Source: CAVRTM01 sp963724015
GTDB lineage: Bacteria > Actinomycetota > Actinomycetes > Actinomycetales > Dermatophilaceae
Assembly (NCBI GenBank): GCA_963724015.1
Contig: CAVRTM010000004.1
Span: forward strand, 806,001-870,000
DNA length: 64,000 bases
Direction: 5' to 3'
The notes beneath the pieces were generated by a model. The model was not told where the DNA came from. It did no database searches and saw only the letters and a list, made by a program, of their open reading frames with translations. Both the position numbers and the translations under genes were made by a program. The number at the start of each line of letters is the position of its first letter. Position 1 is the first letter of the stretch. This document shows, piece by piece, positions 1 to 8,489 of the stretch.

Positions 1-649
1 CAAGCCGAGGTCACTTGTGGAATACCAAGAAGGGCACGAACCCCCTCCGCCCCCTCCGCCGGTGCTCGCCATCGCCCCTGGCACGGGCGCGACCGAGATT
101 GCAACGCCAGTCGCCAGTGACGCCGCTGCGATCCGCAATGCGGTCATCTTCATTCGCTGTTCCCCCCACGTGTAAAGCCGACATGGTTGTCGGTGGCCGG
201 AACGATAGTGGTGCATCCCCGTAAGGGCAACAGCAATCCTGAGTGACCTTCGGCGGGGTCGGGGGTGGGGATGTGCAGGTTCGCCGTTCGGGCCAGCCCG
301 CTCCAAGCGCGACGGCGACTGGTGCCCTCTACGCAGTCGCTTCCTTTGCTGGTCGGTACGGAAACGGGCCAGCACGTGCACGCCGTCGGGGCTTTGTCAT
401 CAAGGCCTTCCACCACAAAGCCCACGACGCTGGGAGTCGGGATGACCTGTGATCCAGCGAACGTCCGGCTGACCGGGCGTCGCTATAGACGCCGCAGTCG
501 GACGTGGGAGGGGAGTCAAGTTGAACTTGGGGTTCTGAGCAACTGGAGAGTTGTTGCTGGGGACCGTGGAGCGTCCTCGGCAGTCCGCTGTGCTGCTCGA
601 CGCGGCGCGGGGGCCCGGACTTCTGGGCCCACGCCGTACTCTGGCCGTC
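1..649. other. left-edge stretch with no supported gene
   Basis: About 650 bases with no reading frame I can support on either strand. The frames that stay open have low-complexity, Arg/Pro/Ser-rich translations typical of non-coding frames in GC-rich DNA. The first 250 bases look slightly less GC-rich than the rest. A short CCGACA/TGTCGG inverted repeat lies near 177-192. I see no TPP or cobalamin riboswitch core and no tRNA. It may include the 5' regulatory region of the gene starting at 650. Confidence 0.5.
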
Positions 650-973
650 ATGTTGGTTGCCTTCTCCGTCGCCCCGTCCGGTTCCACCGACGCCTCGCAG
701 GCGGACGGCTCGGTGAGCCAGGCTGTCGCCGCCGCCGTCCGCATCGTGCGCGACTCCGGCTTGCCGCACCGCACGGACTCCATGTTCACGACGGTCGAGG
801 GCGAGTGGGACGAGTGCATGGACGTGGTCCGGCGCGCGTGCGAGGCGGTCGGGGAGTACGGCCCCCGCGTCAGCCTCGTCCTCAAGGCTGACATCCGGCC
901 GGGCCACACCGGCGAGCTGACCGGCAAGCTCGACCGCCTCGAGCAGGTCATCTCCCGCGACACCGGTGCCTGA
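650..973 (+). CDS. thiamine-binding protein, MTH1187/UPF0045 family
   Basis: A 107-residue protein beginning MLVAFSVAPSG and ending in a charged helix (LTGKLDRLEQVISR). The N-terminal strand with SVAPSG, the central SMFTTVEGEWDECMDVV segment and the length fit the MTH1187/UPF0045 family (Pfam Thiamine_BP), small ferredoxin-like-fold proteins, some of which bind thiamine. Role here is inferred from family only. I chose ATG 650 over an upstream in-frame ATG at 551 because residues before it are low-complexity and the family begins at this strand. It stands alone, about 170 bp upstream of a MarR gene. Confidence 0.7.
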   Translation: MLVAFSVAPSGSTDASQADGSVSQAVAAAVRIVRDSGLPHRTDSMFTTVEGEWDECMDVVRRACEAVGEYGPRVSLVLKADIRPGHTGELTGKLDRLEQVISRDTGA

Positions 974-1132
974 GCGCGGCAGACGCACAGGCAGGTGAAC
1001 GGGCCTGGCGGGCTGCGGCGGTTGGCGTCGGTGAAAGGCATCGTGTCGGCGTCGGGACGGGCGCCCGAGGAGCCCTTGCTCTGCGTCGTACCGACGCTTG
1101 GACGGGTAGGTTCGCCGGCAGGGGAGCGTCGC

Positions 1133-1138
1133 TAGCGT
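1133..1138 (+). promoter_or_regulatory. putative -10 box (TAGCGT) before the MarR gene
   Basis: TAGCGT lies 6 nt before the GTG start of the MarR gene, which would give a leaderless or nearly leaderless mRNA. No good -35 is visible. Inferred by analogy with other starts in this window. Confidence 0.3.
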
Positions 1139-1144
1139 GGCGGT

Positions 1145-1819
1145 GTGTCCTTCTCCATCCCGCTGCCGTTCGACCCGATCCGCCGCGCCGCCGAGCTGTG
1201 GCGGGCGCGCTGGGGCCCGCGGTCACAGTTCGCCGCGATGGCGTCGGCGACGTCTGTCATGCGCGTCCAGCAGCTGCTGCTGGCCAGGTTTGACGCGACG
1301 GTCGGCCGCCACGGCCTGACGTTCGCGCGCTACGAGGCGCTGGTGCTGCTGGCCTTCAGCCGCGAGGGGCGGCTGCCCATGAGCAAGGTGGGCCAGCGGC
1401 TCATGGTCCACCCGACCAGCGCCACCAACATCATCCAGCGGCTCGCCGCGCAGGGGCTCGTCGATCGCAGCCCCAACCCGGCTGACGGCCGCGGGACCCT
1501 CGCGGCGATCACGCCGTCCGGCCGGGAGGTGATGGAGCGCGCCACCCGTGACCTGGTCGACGACGGCTTCGGTCTGGGCGCCCTCACCCCGCGGGAGCTC
1601 GAGCAGCTGTTCCGGCTCCTGCGCAAGGTGCGCCTGGAGGCCGACGACTTCGAGGACGACGATGCCCAGGACCACAGCCTGGACCTCGGCCACGACGTCA
1701 GCCAGCGCCCGGCCGACGTACCGGCTGCCACGACCGCCAGGTCGGTCTCCACCGTGGGATCGCGTGCGACCCGGACGACGGCGGCTGGGCCGGCGGAGCC
1801 GGGCCGTGACACCTACTAG
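1145..1819 (+). CDS. MarR-family transcriptional regulator
   Basis: A 224-residue protein with a MarR-type winged helix-turn-helix at about residues 58-135: LTFARYEALVLLAFS, a recognition-helix region around residues 89-108 and the wing DGRGTLAAITPSG. The N-terminal helix and the helix after the wing would form the usual dimer interface. MarR proteins are dimers that bind palindromes and are often released by small ligands. The last 50 residues (after about 172) are acidic then Thr/Ala-rich, and longer than is usual for the family; they may be a real tail or result from an unseen sequence error. The gene sits 22 bp before the acyl-CoA mutase gene with an imperfect palindrome at its stop codon, so control of that gene is the simplest guess. 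GTG start. Confidence 0.85.
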   Translation: MSFSIPLPFDPIRRAAELWRARWGPRSQFAAMASATSVMRVQQLLLARFDATVGRHGLTFARYEALVLLAFSREGRLPMSKVGQRLMVHPTSATNIIQRLAAQGLVDRSPNPADGRGTLAAITPSGREVMERATRDLVDDGFGLGALTPRELEQLFRLLRKVRLEADDFEDDDAQDHSLDLGHDVSQRPADVPAATTARSVSTVGSRATRTTAAGPAEPGRDTY

Positions 1820-1830
1820 GACGTCCAAGT
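1815..1830. promoter_or_regulatory. imperfect 16-bp palindrome, candidate MarR operator
   Basis: ACTAGGACGTCCAAGT is a dyad with one mismatched pair (ACTWGGACGTCCWAGT). It overlaps the stop codon of the MarR gene and lies just before the mutase start at 1842. Size and placement fit a MarR operator, but no binding evidence exists. Confidence 0.35.
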
Positions 1831-1841
1831 AAGTTGGGGGC

Positions 1842-3618
1842 ATGACCACCGCCCCGCAGGACCCCCGCACGGCACCTCCCACGCCCCCGAGCGCACCGGC
1901 CGACGGCCGGTCCCGGTGGCAGCAGCGGTACGACGCCGCGCAGGCGCGCGGCCTGGTTCGCGAGGCGGACTTCACCACCCTCTCGGGCACGACCGTGGAG
2001 CCGGTCTATGGTCCGGACCCCGAGGGGGAGGCGGGCGACGAGCGGATGGCCCGGATCGGATGGCCGGGGGAGTTCCCGTTCACCCGCGGCCTGCACGCCA
2101 CCGGTTACCGCGGCCGCGCCTGGACGATCCGGCAGTTCGCCGGCTTCGGCAACGCGGAGCAGACCAACGAGCGCTACAAGATGATCCTCGCCCGGGGTGG
2201 CGGCGGCCTCAGCGTCGCGTTCGACATGCCCACGCTGATGGGCCGCGACTCCGACGAGGCGCTCAGCCTCGGCGAGGTCGGCCACTGTGGGGTGGCGATC
2301 GACTCGCGCCGCCGACATGGAGACGCTGTTCAAGGACATCCCGCTCGGCGACGTCACGACGTCGATGACGATCAGCGGGCCCGCCGTGCCGGTCTTCTGC
2401 ATGTACCTCGTGGCAGCCGAGCGCCAGGGCGTCGACATCGGCGTCCTCAACGGCACGCTGCAGACCGACATCTTCAAGGAGTACATCGCCCAGAAGGAGT
2501 GGCTGTTCGAGCCGGGCCCGCACCTGCGCCTGATCGGGGACCTGATGGAGTACTGCGCCGAGAAGATCCCGGCGTACAAGCCGCTCTCGGTGTCCGGCTA
2601 CCACATCCGCGAGGCGGGCTCGACGGCCGCGCAGGAGCTGGCCTTCACCCTTGCCGACGGCTTCGGCTACGTCGAGCTGGGGCTCTCCCGCGGCCTGGAC
2701 GTCGACGTCTTCGCCCCGGGCCTGTCCTTCTTCTTCGACAGCCACCTGGACTTCTTCGAGGAGATCGCCAAGTTCCGCGCCGCGCGGCGCATCTGGGCCC
2801 GCTGGATGCGCGACGTGTACGGCGCCACGTCGGACAAGGCCCAGTGGCTGCGGTTCCACACCCAGACCGCCGGTGTGTCACTGACCGCGCAGCAGCCGCT
2901 CAACAACGTCGTCCGCACCGCGGTCGAGGCCCTCGCCGCCGTCCTCGGGGGCACGAACTCACTGCACACCAACGCCCTGGACGAGACGCTCGCGCTGCCG
3001 ACCGAGCAGTCCGCCGAGGTGGCGCTGCGCACCCAGCAGGTGATCATGGAGGAGACCGGCGTCGTCAACGTCGCCGACCCGCTCGGCGGCTCCTGGTACG
3101 TCGAGGCGCTGACGGACCGGATCGAGGCCGAGGCCGAGGCGATCTTCGACAAGATCCGCGCGATGGGCGAGGTCGGCCGGACGCCGGCGCCCGGCTCGGA
3201 CCGGATCGAGCACGAGGTCGGCCCGATGACCTCGGGCATCCTGCGCGGTATCGAGGACGGCTGGTTCATGTCCGAGATCGCCAACGCCGCCTTCGACTAC
3301 CAGATCGCGCTGGAGAAGGGCGACAAGAAGGTCGTCGGGGTCAACTGCCACACCGAGTCGGTCAGCCACGAGCTGGAGATCCTGCGGGTCAGCCACGAGG
3401 TCGAGCGCGACCAGGTCGTGGCGCTCGGGGCGCGCAAGGCCGCCCGCGACGACGCGGCTGTGACCGCTGCGCTCGCCCGCATGGTCGAGGTCGCCGGTAC
3501 GTCGGAGAACATGCTCCCCGCCATGCTGGAGGCGGTCCGCGCCGAGGCCACGCTCGGTGAGATCTGCAACGCGCTGCGCGACCTGTGGGGCATCTACCGG
3601 GAGCCGGCGCGGTTCTGA
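1842..3618 (+). CDS. icmA: acyl-CoA mutase large subunit, isobutyryl-CoA mutase-like (one frameshift)
   Basis: About 591 residues once a single extra base near 2307 is removed (reading then runs VAIDSAADMETLF). It is the TIM-barrel substrate domain of adenosylcobalamin-dependent mutases; the C-terminal B12-binding domain with DxHxxG is absent, so a separate small subunit is needed and is not seen in this window. Substrate-pocket positions read Phe99 (TIRQFAGFG) and Gln217 (EYIAQKEW), the pair known for isobutyryl-CoA mutase. Methylmalonyl-CoA mutase has Tyr and Arg there. It probably interconverts isobutyryl- and n-butyryl-CoA. Preceded closely by a MarR gene. Automatic annotation may call it methylmalonyl-CoA mutase. 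Confidence 0.8.
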
Positions 3619-3715
3619 CGCAGACCGGTCGTCGGGTCGTGTCATCGGGGCGGGGTCACCGGCGACGGTCGGCTGACCTCGCCTGACAGGGGGCGTCTCC
3701 CCGGCTCGGGGGGAT

Positions 3716-3746
3716 TTGTCCCGGGGCCCGGGGCTGTGCTTACAGT
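3716..3746 (+). promoter_or_regulatory. possible promoter for the membrane protein/lipoprotein pair
   Basis: TTGTCC (3716-3721) and TACAGT (3741-3746) are separated by 19 bp in the 189-bp gap between the mutase gene and the next gene. The spacing is long, so this is a weak call. Confidence 0.3.
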
Positions 3747-3807
3747 GGACGGGAGGCGGCCGGGGGACCCCTCATTTCCCGACCTACCGAGCGTGAGGAC
3801 CTGAGCC

Positions 3808-4656
3808 GTGCCCGCAACCGCACGACGCGTGCCGCGTGCCGCTGCCCTCCTCGTGGCGGTGGTCGGCCTGGTCCTGCTCGTCCTCGGCGCCGGGGCCGCC
3901 ATCGGGCTGGGCCCCTCGGGGCGGGCTGAGTTCAGCGGCAGCCGGCAGACCCCGGGCCTCCTCGTGGTCGGCTCCCCGGTCCTCGCCCGCGTCGACGCGC
4001 CGGTCGAGGTCAGCGTCAGCCGCGTCGACGGAGGAGCGGTCTGGCTGGGCCTGGCGCACGACGCCGACGCCCGCGCGGCGCTCGGCAGCAGCCCGTTCCT
4101 GTCGGTCGACCGGGTCCACTACCCCTCCGGTGGCGTGGACACCCACACCGCCGGCACGGGCGCCAGCACGGCTGCCCGACTGCCGGGCGGGGACGTCTGG
4201 CAGCAGACCGGCACCGGCACGGGCACGGCGCGCCTGGTGGTGCAGCCGGGCGACGTCCCGCAGAGTGTGGTTGCCTCCTCCGGCAACGCCGCCGCGCTCG
4301 GCCGGGTCCGCACCACCCTCACCTGGGAGAACCGGACCTGGTTCGTCGAGGCGCTCGCCGCCGCCGCCATCGGCCTGGTGCTCGCCGTGCTGGCCCTCGG
4401 GTTCCTCTGGCGGCCCCGTCGACGCCGCGCGGTCGGGGAGGCGCGCCACCGCGTGGCCCAGGGCCGGCTGCCGGTGAGCAAGGGCCTGGTGAACCGCCGG
4501 GGCACCACGCCGCAGCGGTCGGCGGATGCGTCCTCGGCCGCGCCTTCGGGTGGCACGGGCGACGTCCCGGCCGCGCCTTCGGGGCGCCCGGACCCCGCGG
4601 CCAACCGTGCCGTCACGACGTTCCCGGGCCCGCACGCGAAGGGAGACACGGCATGA
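3808..4656 (+). CDS. two-transmembrane hypothetical protein
   Basis: A 282-residue protein with a GTG start. One hydrophobic segment (about residues 9-35) and a second (about 178-203, ending in a run of arginines) flank a roughly 140-residue Gly/Thr/Val-rich domain, predicted to lie outside the membrane. The last 75 residues are cytoplasmic, basic and then Ser/Ala/Pro-rich and look disordered. I do not recognise a family. Its stop overlaps the next start as ATGA, so it is translationally coupled to the lipoprotein at 4653, and the two products probably act together at the cell surface. Confidence 0.65.
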   Translation: MPATARRVPRAAALLVAVVGLVLLVLGAGAAIGLGPSGRAEFSGSRQTPGLLVVGSPVLARVDAPVEVSVSRVDGGAVWLGLAHDADARAALGSSPFLSVDRVHYPSGGVDTHTAGTGASTAARLPGGDVWQQTGTGTGTARLVVQPGDVPQSVVASSGNAAALGRVRTTLTWENRTWFVEALAAAAIGLVLAVLALGFLWRPRRRRAVGEARHRVAQGRLPVSKGLVNRRGTTPQRSADASSAAPSGGTGDVPAAPSGRPDPAANRAVTTFPGPHAKGDTA

Positions 4657-5654
4657 ACCGCTCGCTCCGCTCCCTCGCCCTCACCGCGGGCGCCGCGGTC
4701 GCGCTGAGCGGCTGCGCCGCTGTGGGGCCGGTCGTCGGTCTGCACGAGGCGCCGGCTGCGGTTACCAGCGTGGCACCCCTCACCCCCGCGCACGCCCGCG
4801 ACATCGTCAGCCGGGCCTTCACGGCAGCCTCGCAGGCCGGCAGCACCACCGGTGCCGCGGCCGACAAGGCGCGCGCCACGGCCTACACCGGGTCGGCCCT
4901 CACCGCCGCCGCGGCGCGCACCGGCCTCGACTCCCTGCAGCCGGGCCTCGGCGGCAGCTCGCCGGCGCTGTCGCCGTCCCAGCCGGGGCTGCTCGCCCTG
5001 TCACGGGGGTTCGGCTGGCCACGGGCGATGGTGGCCCAGACGGTGCCCTCGGGTGGCAGCCTCCCGGTGCTGCACCTGCTCACCTCACCCGACGCGCTGA
5101 CGCCGTACCGCATCGCCGCGTCGGCCACCATGCTGCCGAACTCCACCGTGCGGCGGTTCGACCCGCTCCCGCAGGGGTCGCGGCTGCTCACCGACGGCAC
5201 CGACCTCGCGGTCGCGCCGACGGCGCTGGTCACGCAGTACGCCGGGTCGCTGTCCTTTCCGGCGCGGACCGTGGCCGACCCCGCGTTCACGGCTGACCCG
5301 TTCGCCGGACAGGTGCGCCAGAACGCCAGCACGCAGGCCGCGTCGGTCGCGGCGCAGTCCGGCTTCACCCAGCGCCACGACGTGGTGCCGGGCAGCACGT
5401 ACGCCGTGCAGCAGGCAGCCGGCGGAGCGCTCGTCTTCTCGGTGCTCAAGCGCACCGACACGTTCACGGTCAGGAAGGGCCAGAGCCTGACCGCGCCGAA
5501 GGCGTTCACGGCACTCGTCCCCGGCCGGACACGGATCACGTCCAGGGCGACCATGACCACCCTGGAGTTCGTCGTGTTCGGGGTGCCGGCGAGCAGCGGT
5601 GACGCGACGCTGGTGGCCGCGTCCGAGCAGCTCGTCTCCGCGGCAGGGTCCTGA
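4653..5654 (+). CDS. putative lipoprotein of unknown function
   Basis: A 333-residue protein with a lipoprotein signal peptide: short basic start (MNRSLRS), hydrophobic core and lipobox LSGC with the lipidated Cys at about residue 21. The mature part is Ala/Thr/Ser-rich with a strand-rich C-terminal half (SVLKRTDTFTV, TTLEFVVFGVP). It recalls uncharacterised actinobacterial lipoproteins with a duplicated alpha/beta domain, but I cannot name the family with confidence. Start ATG overlaps the stop of the upstream membrane protein. Expected location: outer face of the cytoplasmic membrane. Confidence 0.7.
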   Translation: MNRSLRSLALTAGAAVALSGCAAVGPVVGLHEAPAAVTSVAPLTPAHARDIVSRAFTAASQAGSTTGAAADKARATAYTGSALTAAAARTGLDSLQPGLGGSSPALSPSQPGLLALSRGFGWPRAMVAQTVPSGGSLPVLHLLTSPDALTPYRIAASATMLPNSTVRRFDPLPQGSRLLTDGTDLAVAPTALVTQYAGSLSFPARTVADPAFTADPFAGQVRQNASTQAASVAAQSGFTQRHDVVPGSTYAVQQAAGGALVFSVLKRTDTFTVRKGQSLTAPKAFTALVPGRTRITSRATMTTLEFVVFGVPASSGDATLVAASEQLVSAAGS

Positions 5655-5688
5655 CCCGCGCGCTTGCTCCGTCATAGAGAATGGACCC

Positions 5689-6606
5689 ATGACACAGCAG
5701 CCGATCAGCGCGGCCTTCCTCCGCGGAGCCGTCGACCTGTCCTCGCTCGGACGCCCCGCGGCCGGGCCGGCCGCCGCCGGCGCGGCAGACCCGATCATCA
5801 CCCAGGGGACGGACGCCAACTTCAACGACATCGTCAGCGCGAGCATGAACGTGCCGTCGGTCGTCGTGCTCTGGTCGCAGGGGCTGCCGGCGTCCGGTGA
5901 GTTCGTGGACGTCGTCGCCGACCTGGCCCGCTCCTACGAGGGCCGCTTCCAGGTCGTCTCGGTCGACGTCGACGCCAACCCCGGGCTGCTGCAGGCCTTC
6001 CAGGTGCAGTCCGTGCCGGTGACGCTCGGCCTCATCCAGGGCCAGCCGGTGCCGCTGTTCGCCGGGGTGCAGTCGCCCGAGCACGCCCGCGCCTATGTCG
6101 ATGAGCTGCTCAAGCTCGCTGCGCAGCACGGCGTCACCGGCCGCGTCGACACCGGTGCGGCGCCGGAGGGGGCCGTCGAGGAGGAGCAGCCGCTGCCGCC
6201 GCTGCACCAGCAGGCGTTCGAGGCGATCGAGCGGGACGACCTCGACGGCGCCGTCGCCGCCTACCAGCAGGCGCTGAAGGAGAACCCCGCCGATGCCGAG
6301 GCGTCCCTCGGACTGGCCCAGGTCAAGCTGATGCAGCGGACCGCGGACGCCGACCTGGTGGCCGCGCGGGCAGCCGCGGCGGCCGACCCCACCGACGTCC
6401 CGGCCCAGACGCTGGTCGCCGACCTGGACCTCCTCGGCGGACACGTCGAGGACGCCTTCAGCCGCCTGGTCGAGACCGTGCGCAACACCAGCGGTGACGA
6501 GCGCAACGCCGCCCGCGAGCACCTCCTCGAGCTGTTCCAGGTCATCGGGGCCGGCGACGAGCGCGTCGTCCGCGCTCGCCGTGCACTGACCAGCGCCCTG
6601 TTCTGA
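5689..6606 (+). CDS. CnoX/YbbN-like thioredoxin-TPR co-chaperone
   Basis: A 305-residue protein starting MTQQPISAAFLRGAVDLSSL. Residues about 50-150 form a thioredoxin fold (VPSVVVLWSQGLPASGEF then FQVVSVDVDANPGLLQAFQVQSVPVTLGL with the cis-proline), but the CXXC position reads GLPASG, without any cysteine. The C-terminal half carries TPR-like helices (AFEAIERDDLDGAVAAYQQAL and similar). E. coli CnoX (YbbN) has this architecture and protects clients under oxidative stress with GroEL and DnaK; this protein lacks both catalytic cysteines, so it is likely redox-inactive. An in-frame start 90 bp upstream was rejected because its extra residues are non-conserved and overlap the upstream gene. Confidence 0.8.
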   Translation: MTQQPISAAFLRGAVDLSSLGRPAAGPAAAGAADPIITQGTDANFNDIVSASMNVPSVVVLWSQGLPASGEFVDVVADLARSYEGRFQVVSVDVDANPGLLQAFQVQSVPVTLGLIQGQPVPLFAGVQSPEHARAYVDELLKLAAQHGVTGRVDTGAAPEGAVEEEQPLPPLHQQAFEAIERDDLDGAVAAYQQALKENPADAEASLGLAQVKLMQRTADADLVAARAAAAADPTDVPAQTLVADLDLLGGHVEDAFSRLVETVRNTSGDERNAAREHLLELFQVIGAGDERVVRARRALTSALF

Positions 6607-6613
6607 CCCGGCC

Positions 6614-7729
6614 GTGACTGGTTCCGCTCCGGCGAGAAGGCGCCCGGCGGCGAGCTCTCCAGCCGTCGCGGGGCCGCCCAAGGTCCTGGACCGCTGGGTC
6701 CACTTCCGGATCCCCGACCCTGACCACCGCTTCGCGGGCCTCACCCTCGAGTGCGACGCGGTGGTCAAGGGTGCCGGCCGGTCGTTCGCCCGCCGTGACG
6801 GGCGGTGGGAGCTGCGGATCCCGCGGCCGTCGCTGGCCCGGCTGGAGTACCAGCTCGGCGTCGTCGACGACCACGGGCAGGCCCGCAGCCAGGTCGACCC
6901 GGAGAACCCTCTGCGGGTGGACACCGCCTTCGGCCCGAAGTCCGTCGTCGAGCTCCCCGGCTACCAACCACCCCGGTGGCTCAGCGGGCCCGCCGTGGAA
7001 GGTCGCTACGAGGCGTTGGAGGTCCGCGGCGAGACCACCGACGCCCTGCCGGTGACCGTCTGGTCGCCCGAGGGGACGACCGCGCGGGACCCCTTGCCCC
7101 TGCTGCTGGTCCAGGACGGACCCGAGTACGACGTGCTCGCGTCGCTGAGCCGGTACTCCGGAGCGCTCATCGCCGCCGGCAGGCTCCCGCCCCACCGGCT
7201 GGCGCTGCTCGAGCCCGTGCAGCGCAACGCGTGGTACTCCGGCTCCCCGCAGTACCTGCGCACGCAGATGGGTGCCGGACTCGCCCGGCTGAGGCGGGAC
7301 TACGCGGTCCAAGGCGACGTGGCGGTGCTGGGTGCCAGCCTCGGTGGCCTGACCGCACTGCTGGCCGGCCTGCACACCCCCCAGGGGGTCGGCGCGGTCT
7401 TCAGCCAGTCGGGCTCCTTCTTCCAGGTCCAGCACGACGACCGGCACGAGTCTGTCGCGACCTTCCCGTACTACTGGCGCATCGCCCAGCGGGTGCAGGC
7501 CATCCTCGACATGCGACGCACCGACCGGCCGCTGCGGATCGGACTGACCTGCGGCGCCCTGGAGGAAAACGCCCGCAACAACGCCTCCATGGCGTCCGCC
7601 CTCGCCAGGGCCGGGCACCGGGTCGACCACGTCGAGCTGCCGGACCTGCACAACTACACCGCCTGGCGCGACGCGCTGGACCCGCACCTCACCGATGTCT
7701 TGCGAGATTGCTGGCGTACGACAGGATGA
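6614..7729 (+). CDS. enterochelin-esterase-like alpha/beta hydrolase with N-terminal beta domain
   Basis: A 371-residue protein, GTG start, beginning 7 bp after the thioredoxin-like gene. Residues about 25-130 resemble the Ig/CBM48-like beta domain found before esterase-D-type hydrolases; the rest is an alpha/beta hydrolase with nucleophile elbow GASLGG (about residue 240) and a late His in ELPDLHNYTAWRDAL. Family members (Fes, YieL, antigen 85-like) cleave or form esters of siderophores, sugars or lipids. No signal peptide, so probably cytoplasmic. It heads a tight run with a second hydrolase (4 bp gap) and an ATP-grasp enzyme. Substrate unknown. Confidence 0.75.
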   Translation: MTGSAPARRRPAASSPAVAGPPKVLDRWVHFRIPDPDHRFAGLTLECDAVVKGAGRSFARRDGRWELRIPRPSLARLEYQLGVVDDHGQARSQVDPENPLRVDTAFGPKSVVELPGYQPPRWLSGPAVEGRYEALEVRGETTDALPVTVWSPEGTTARDPLPLLLVQDGPEYDVLASLSRYSGALIAAGRLPPHRLALLEPVQRNAWYSGSPQYLRTQMGAGLARLRRDYAVQGDVAVLGASLGGLTALLAGLHTPQGVGAVFSQSGSFFQVQHDDRHESVATFPYYWRIAQRVQAILDMRRTDRPLRIGLTCGALEENARNNASMASALARAGHRVDHVELPDLHNYTAWRDALDPHLTDVLRDCWRTTG

Positions 7730-7733
7730 GGCC

Positions 7734-8480
7734 GTGCACGCGCAGCGCATCGAGCTCCCGGTGCCGGGGACGGACCACCGTCTCGGCGTGATCCGGCACG
7801 GCCACTGGGGTCGGCCGGTGCTGGTCTTCCCCAGCGAGGCGGGCCGGGCCGAGGACTTCGGCGACCACGGCATGGTCGCCGCGGTGCAGCACCTGGTCGA
7901 CCAGGGCCGCGTCAGCTTCTTCTGCGTCGACTCGGCGGACGCGTGGTCGTGGTCGGACACCGGCGCCCCCATCGAGGAGCGCGCCCGCCGGCACGCGTCG
8001 TACCACGCGTGGCTCGAGCAGTCGGTGGTGCCGTGGATCGCCGACCAGGTCGGTCCCGGCCAGGAGCTGATCACCCTGGGCGCGTCGATGGGGGCCTACC
8101 ACGCGGTCCACTTCGCCTTCCAGCGGGCGGACCTGGCACCCCTTGCGATCGGGCTCTCCGGCAACTACGACGTGGGGGAGTGGCGCAGCTGGGGCGACCG
8201 CGGCGACGCGACGTACTTCGCCAACCCCAGCGACTACGTGCCGGGGCTGGAGGGCGACCACCTGGCCTGGCTGCGCGCCCGGCTGTCGGTGCTGCTCGTC
8301 TGCGGGCAGGGTGCCTGGGAGACACACCCCACCGGGGCCCTGCCGTCGACGCAGCGGTTCGGCGACCTGTTGCGGGACAAGGGCATTCCCCACGAGGTCG
8401 ACCTGTGGGGCTACGACTCGGCCCACGACTGGCCGTGGTGGCAACGACAGCTGGCGCACCACCTACCGCGATTCGTCTGA
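7734..8480 (+). CDS. second esterase-fold alpha/beta hydrolase
   Basis: A 248-residue protein starting at GTG 7734 (VHAQRIELPVPG) just after AGGATGAG; an upstream in-frame ATG lies inside the preceding gene and is unlikely. It is esterase-D-like: VLVFPSEAGRAEDF, nucleophile elbow GASMGAYHAVHFA (Ser about residue 127), late acid and His in LWGYDSAHDWPWWQ. It lacks the N-terminal beta domain of its neighbour, so the two are likely distinct enzymes rather than a recent duplication. Operon position between another esterase and an ATP-grasp ligase suggests a common small-molecule or peptide substrate. Confidence 0.75.
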   Translation: MHAQRIELPVPGTDHRLGVIRHGHWGRPVLVFPSEAGRAEDFGDHGMVAAVQHLVDQGRVSFFCVDSADAWSWSDTGAPIEERARRHASYHAWLEQSVVPWIADQVGPGQELITLGASMGAYHAVHFAFQRADLAPLAIGLSGNYDVGEWRSWGDRGDATYFANPSDYVPGLEGDHLAWLRARLSVLLVCGQGAWETHPTGALPSTQRFGDLLRDKGIPHEVDLWGYDSAHDWPWWQRQLAHHLPRFV

Positions 8481-8489
8481 GGAGGACGC

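Noticed and set aside
1..649. TPP or cobalamin riboswitch upstream of the thiamine-binding protein or the B12-dependent mutase
   Set aside because: No conserved TPP core or B12-box sequence could be found by eye.
1842..3618. Label as methylmalonyl-CoA mutase
   Set aside because: No B12 domain, and the Phe/Gln pocket residues match isobutyryl-CoA mutase instead.
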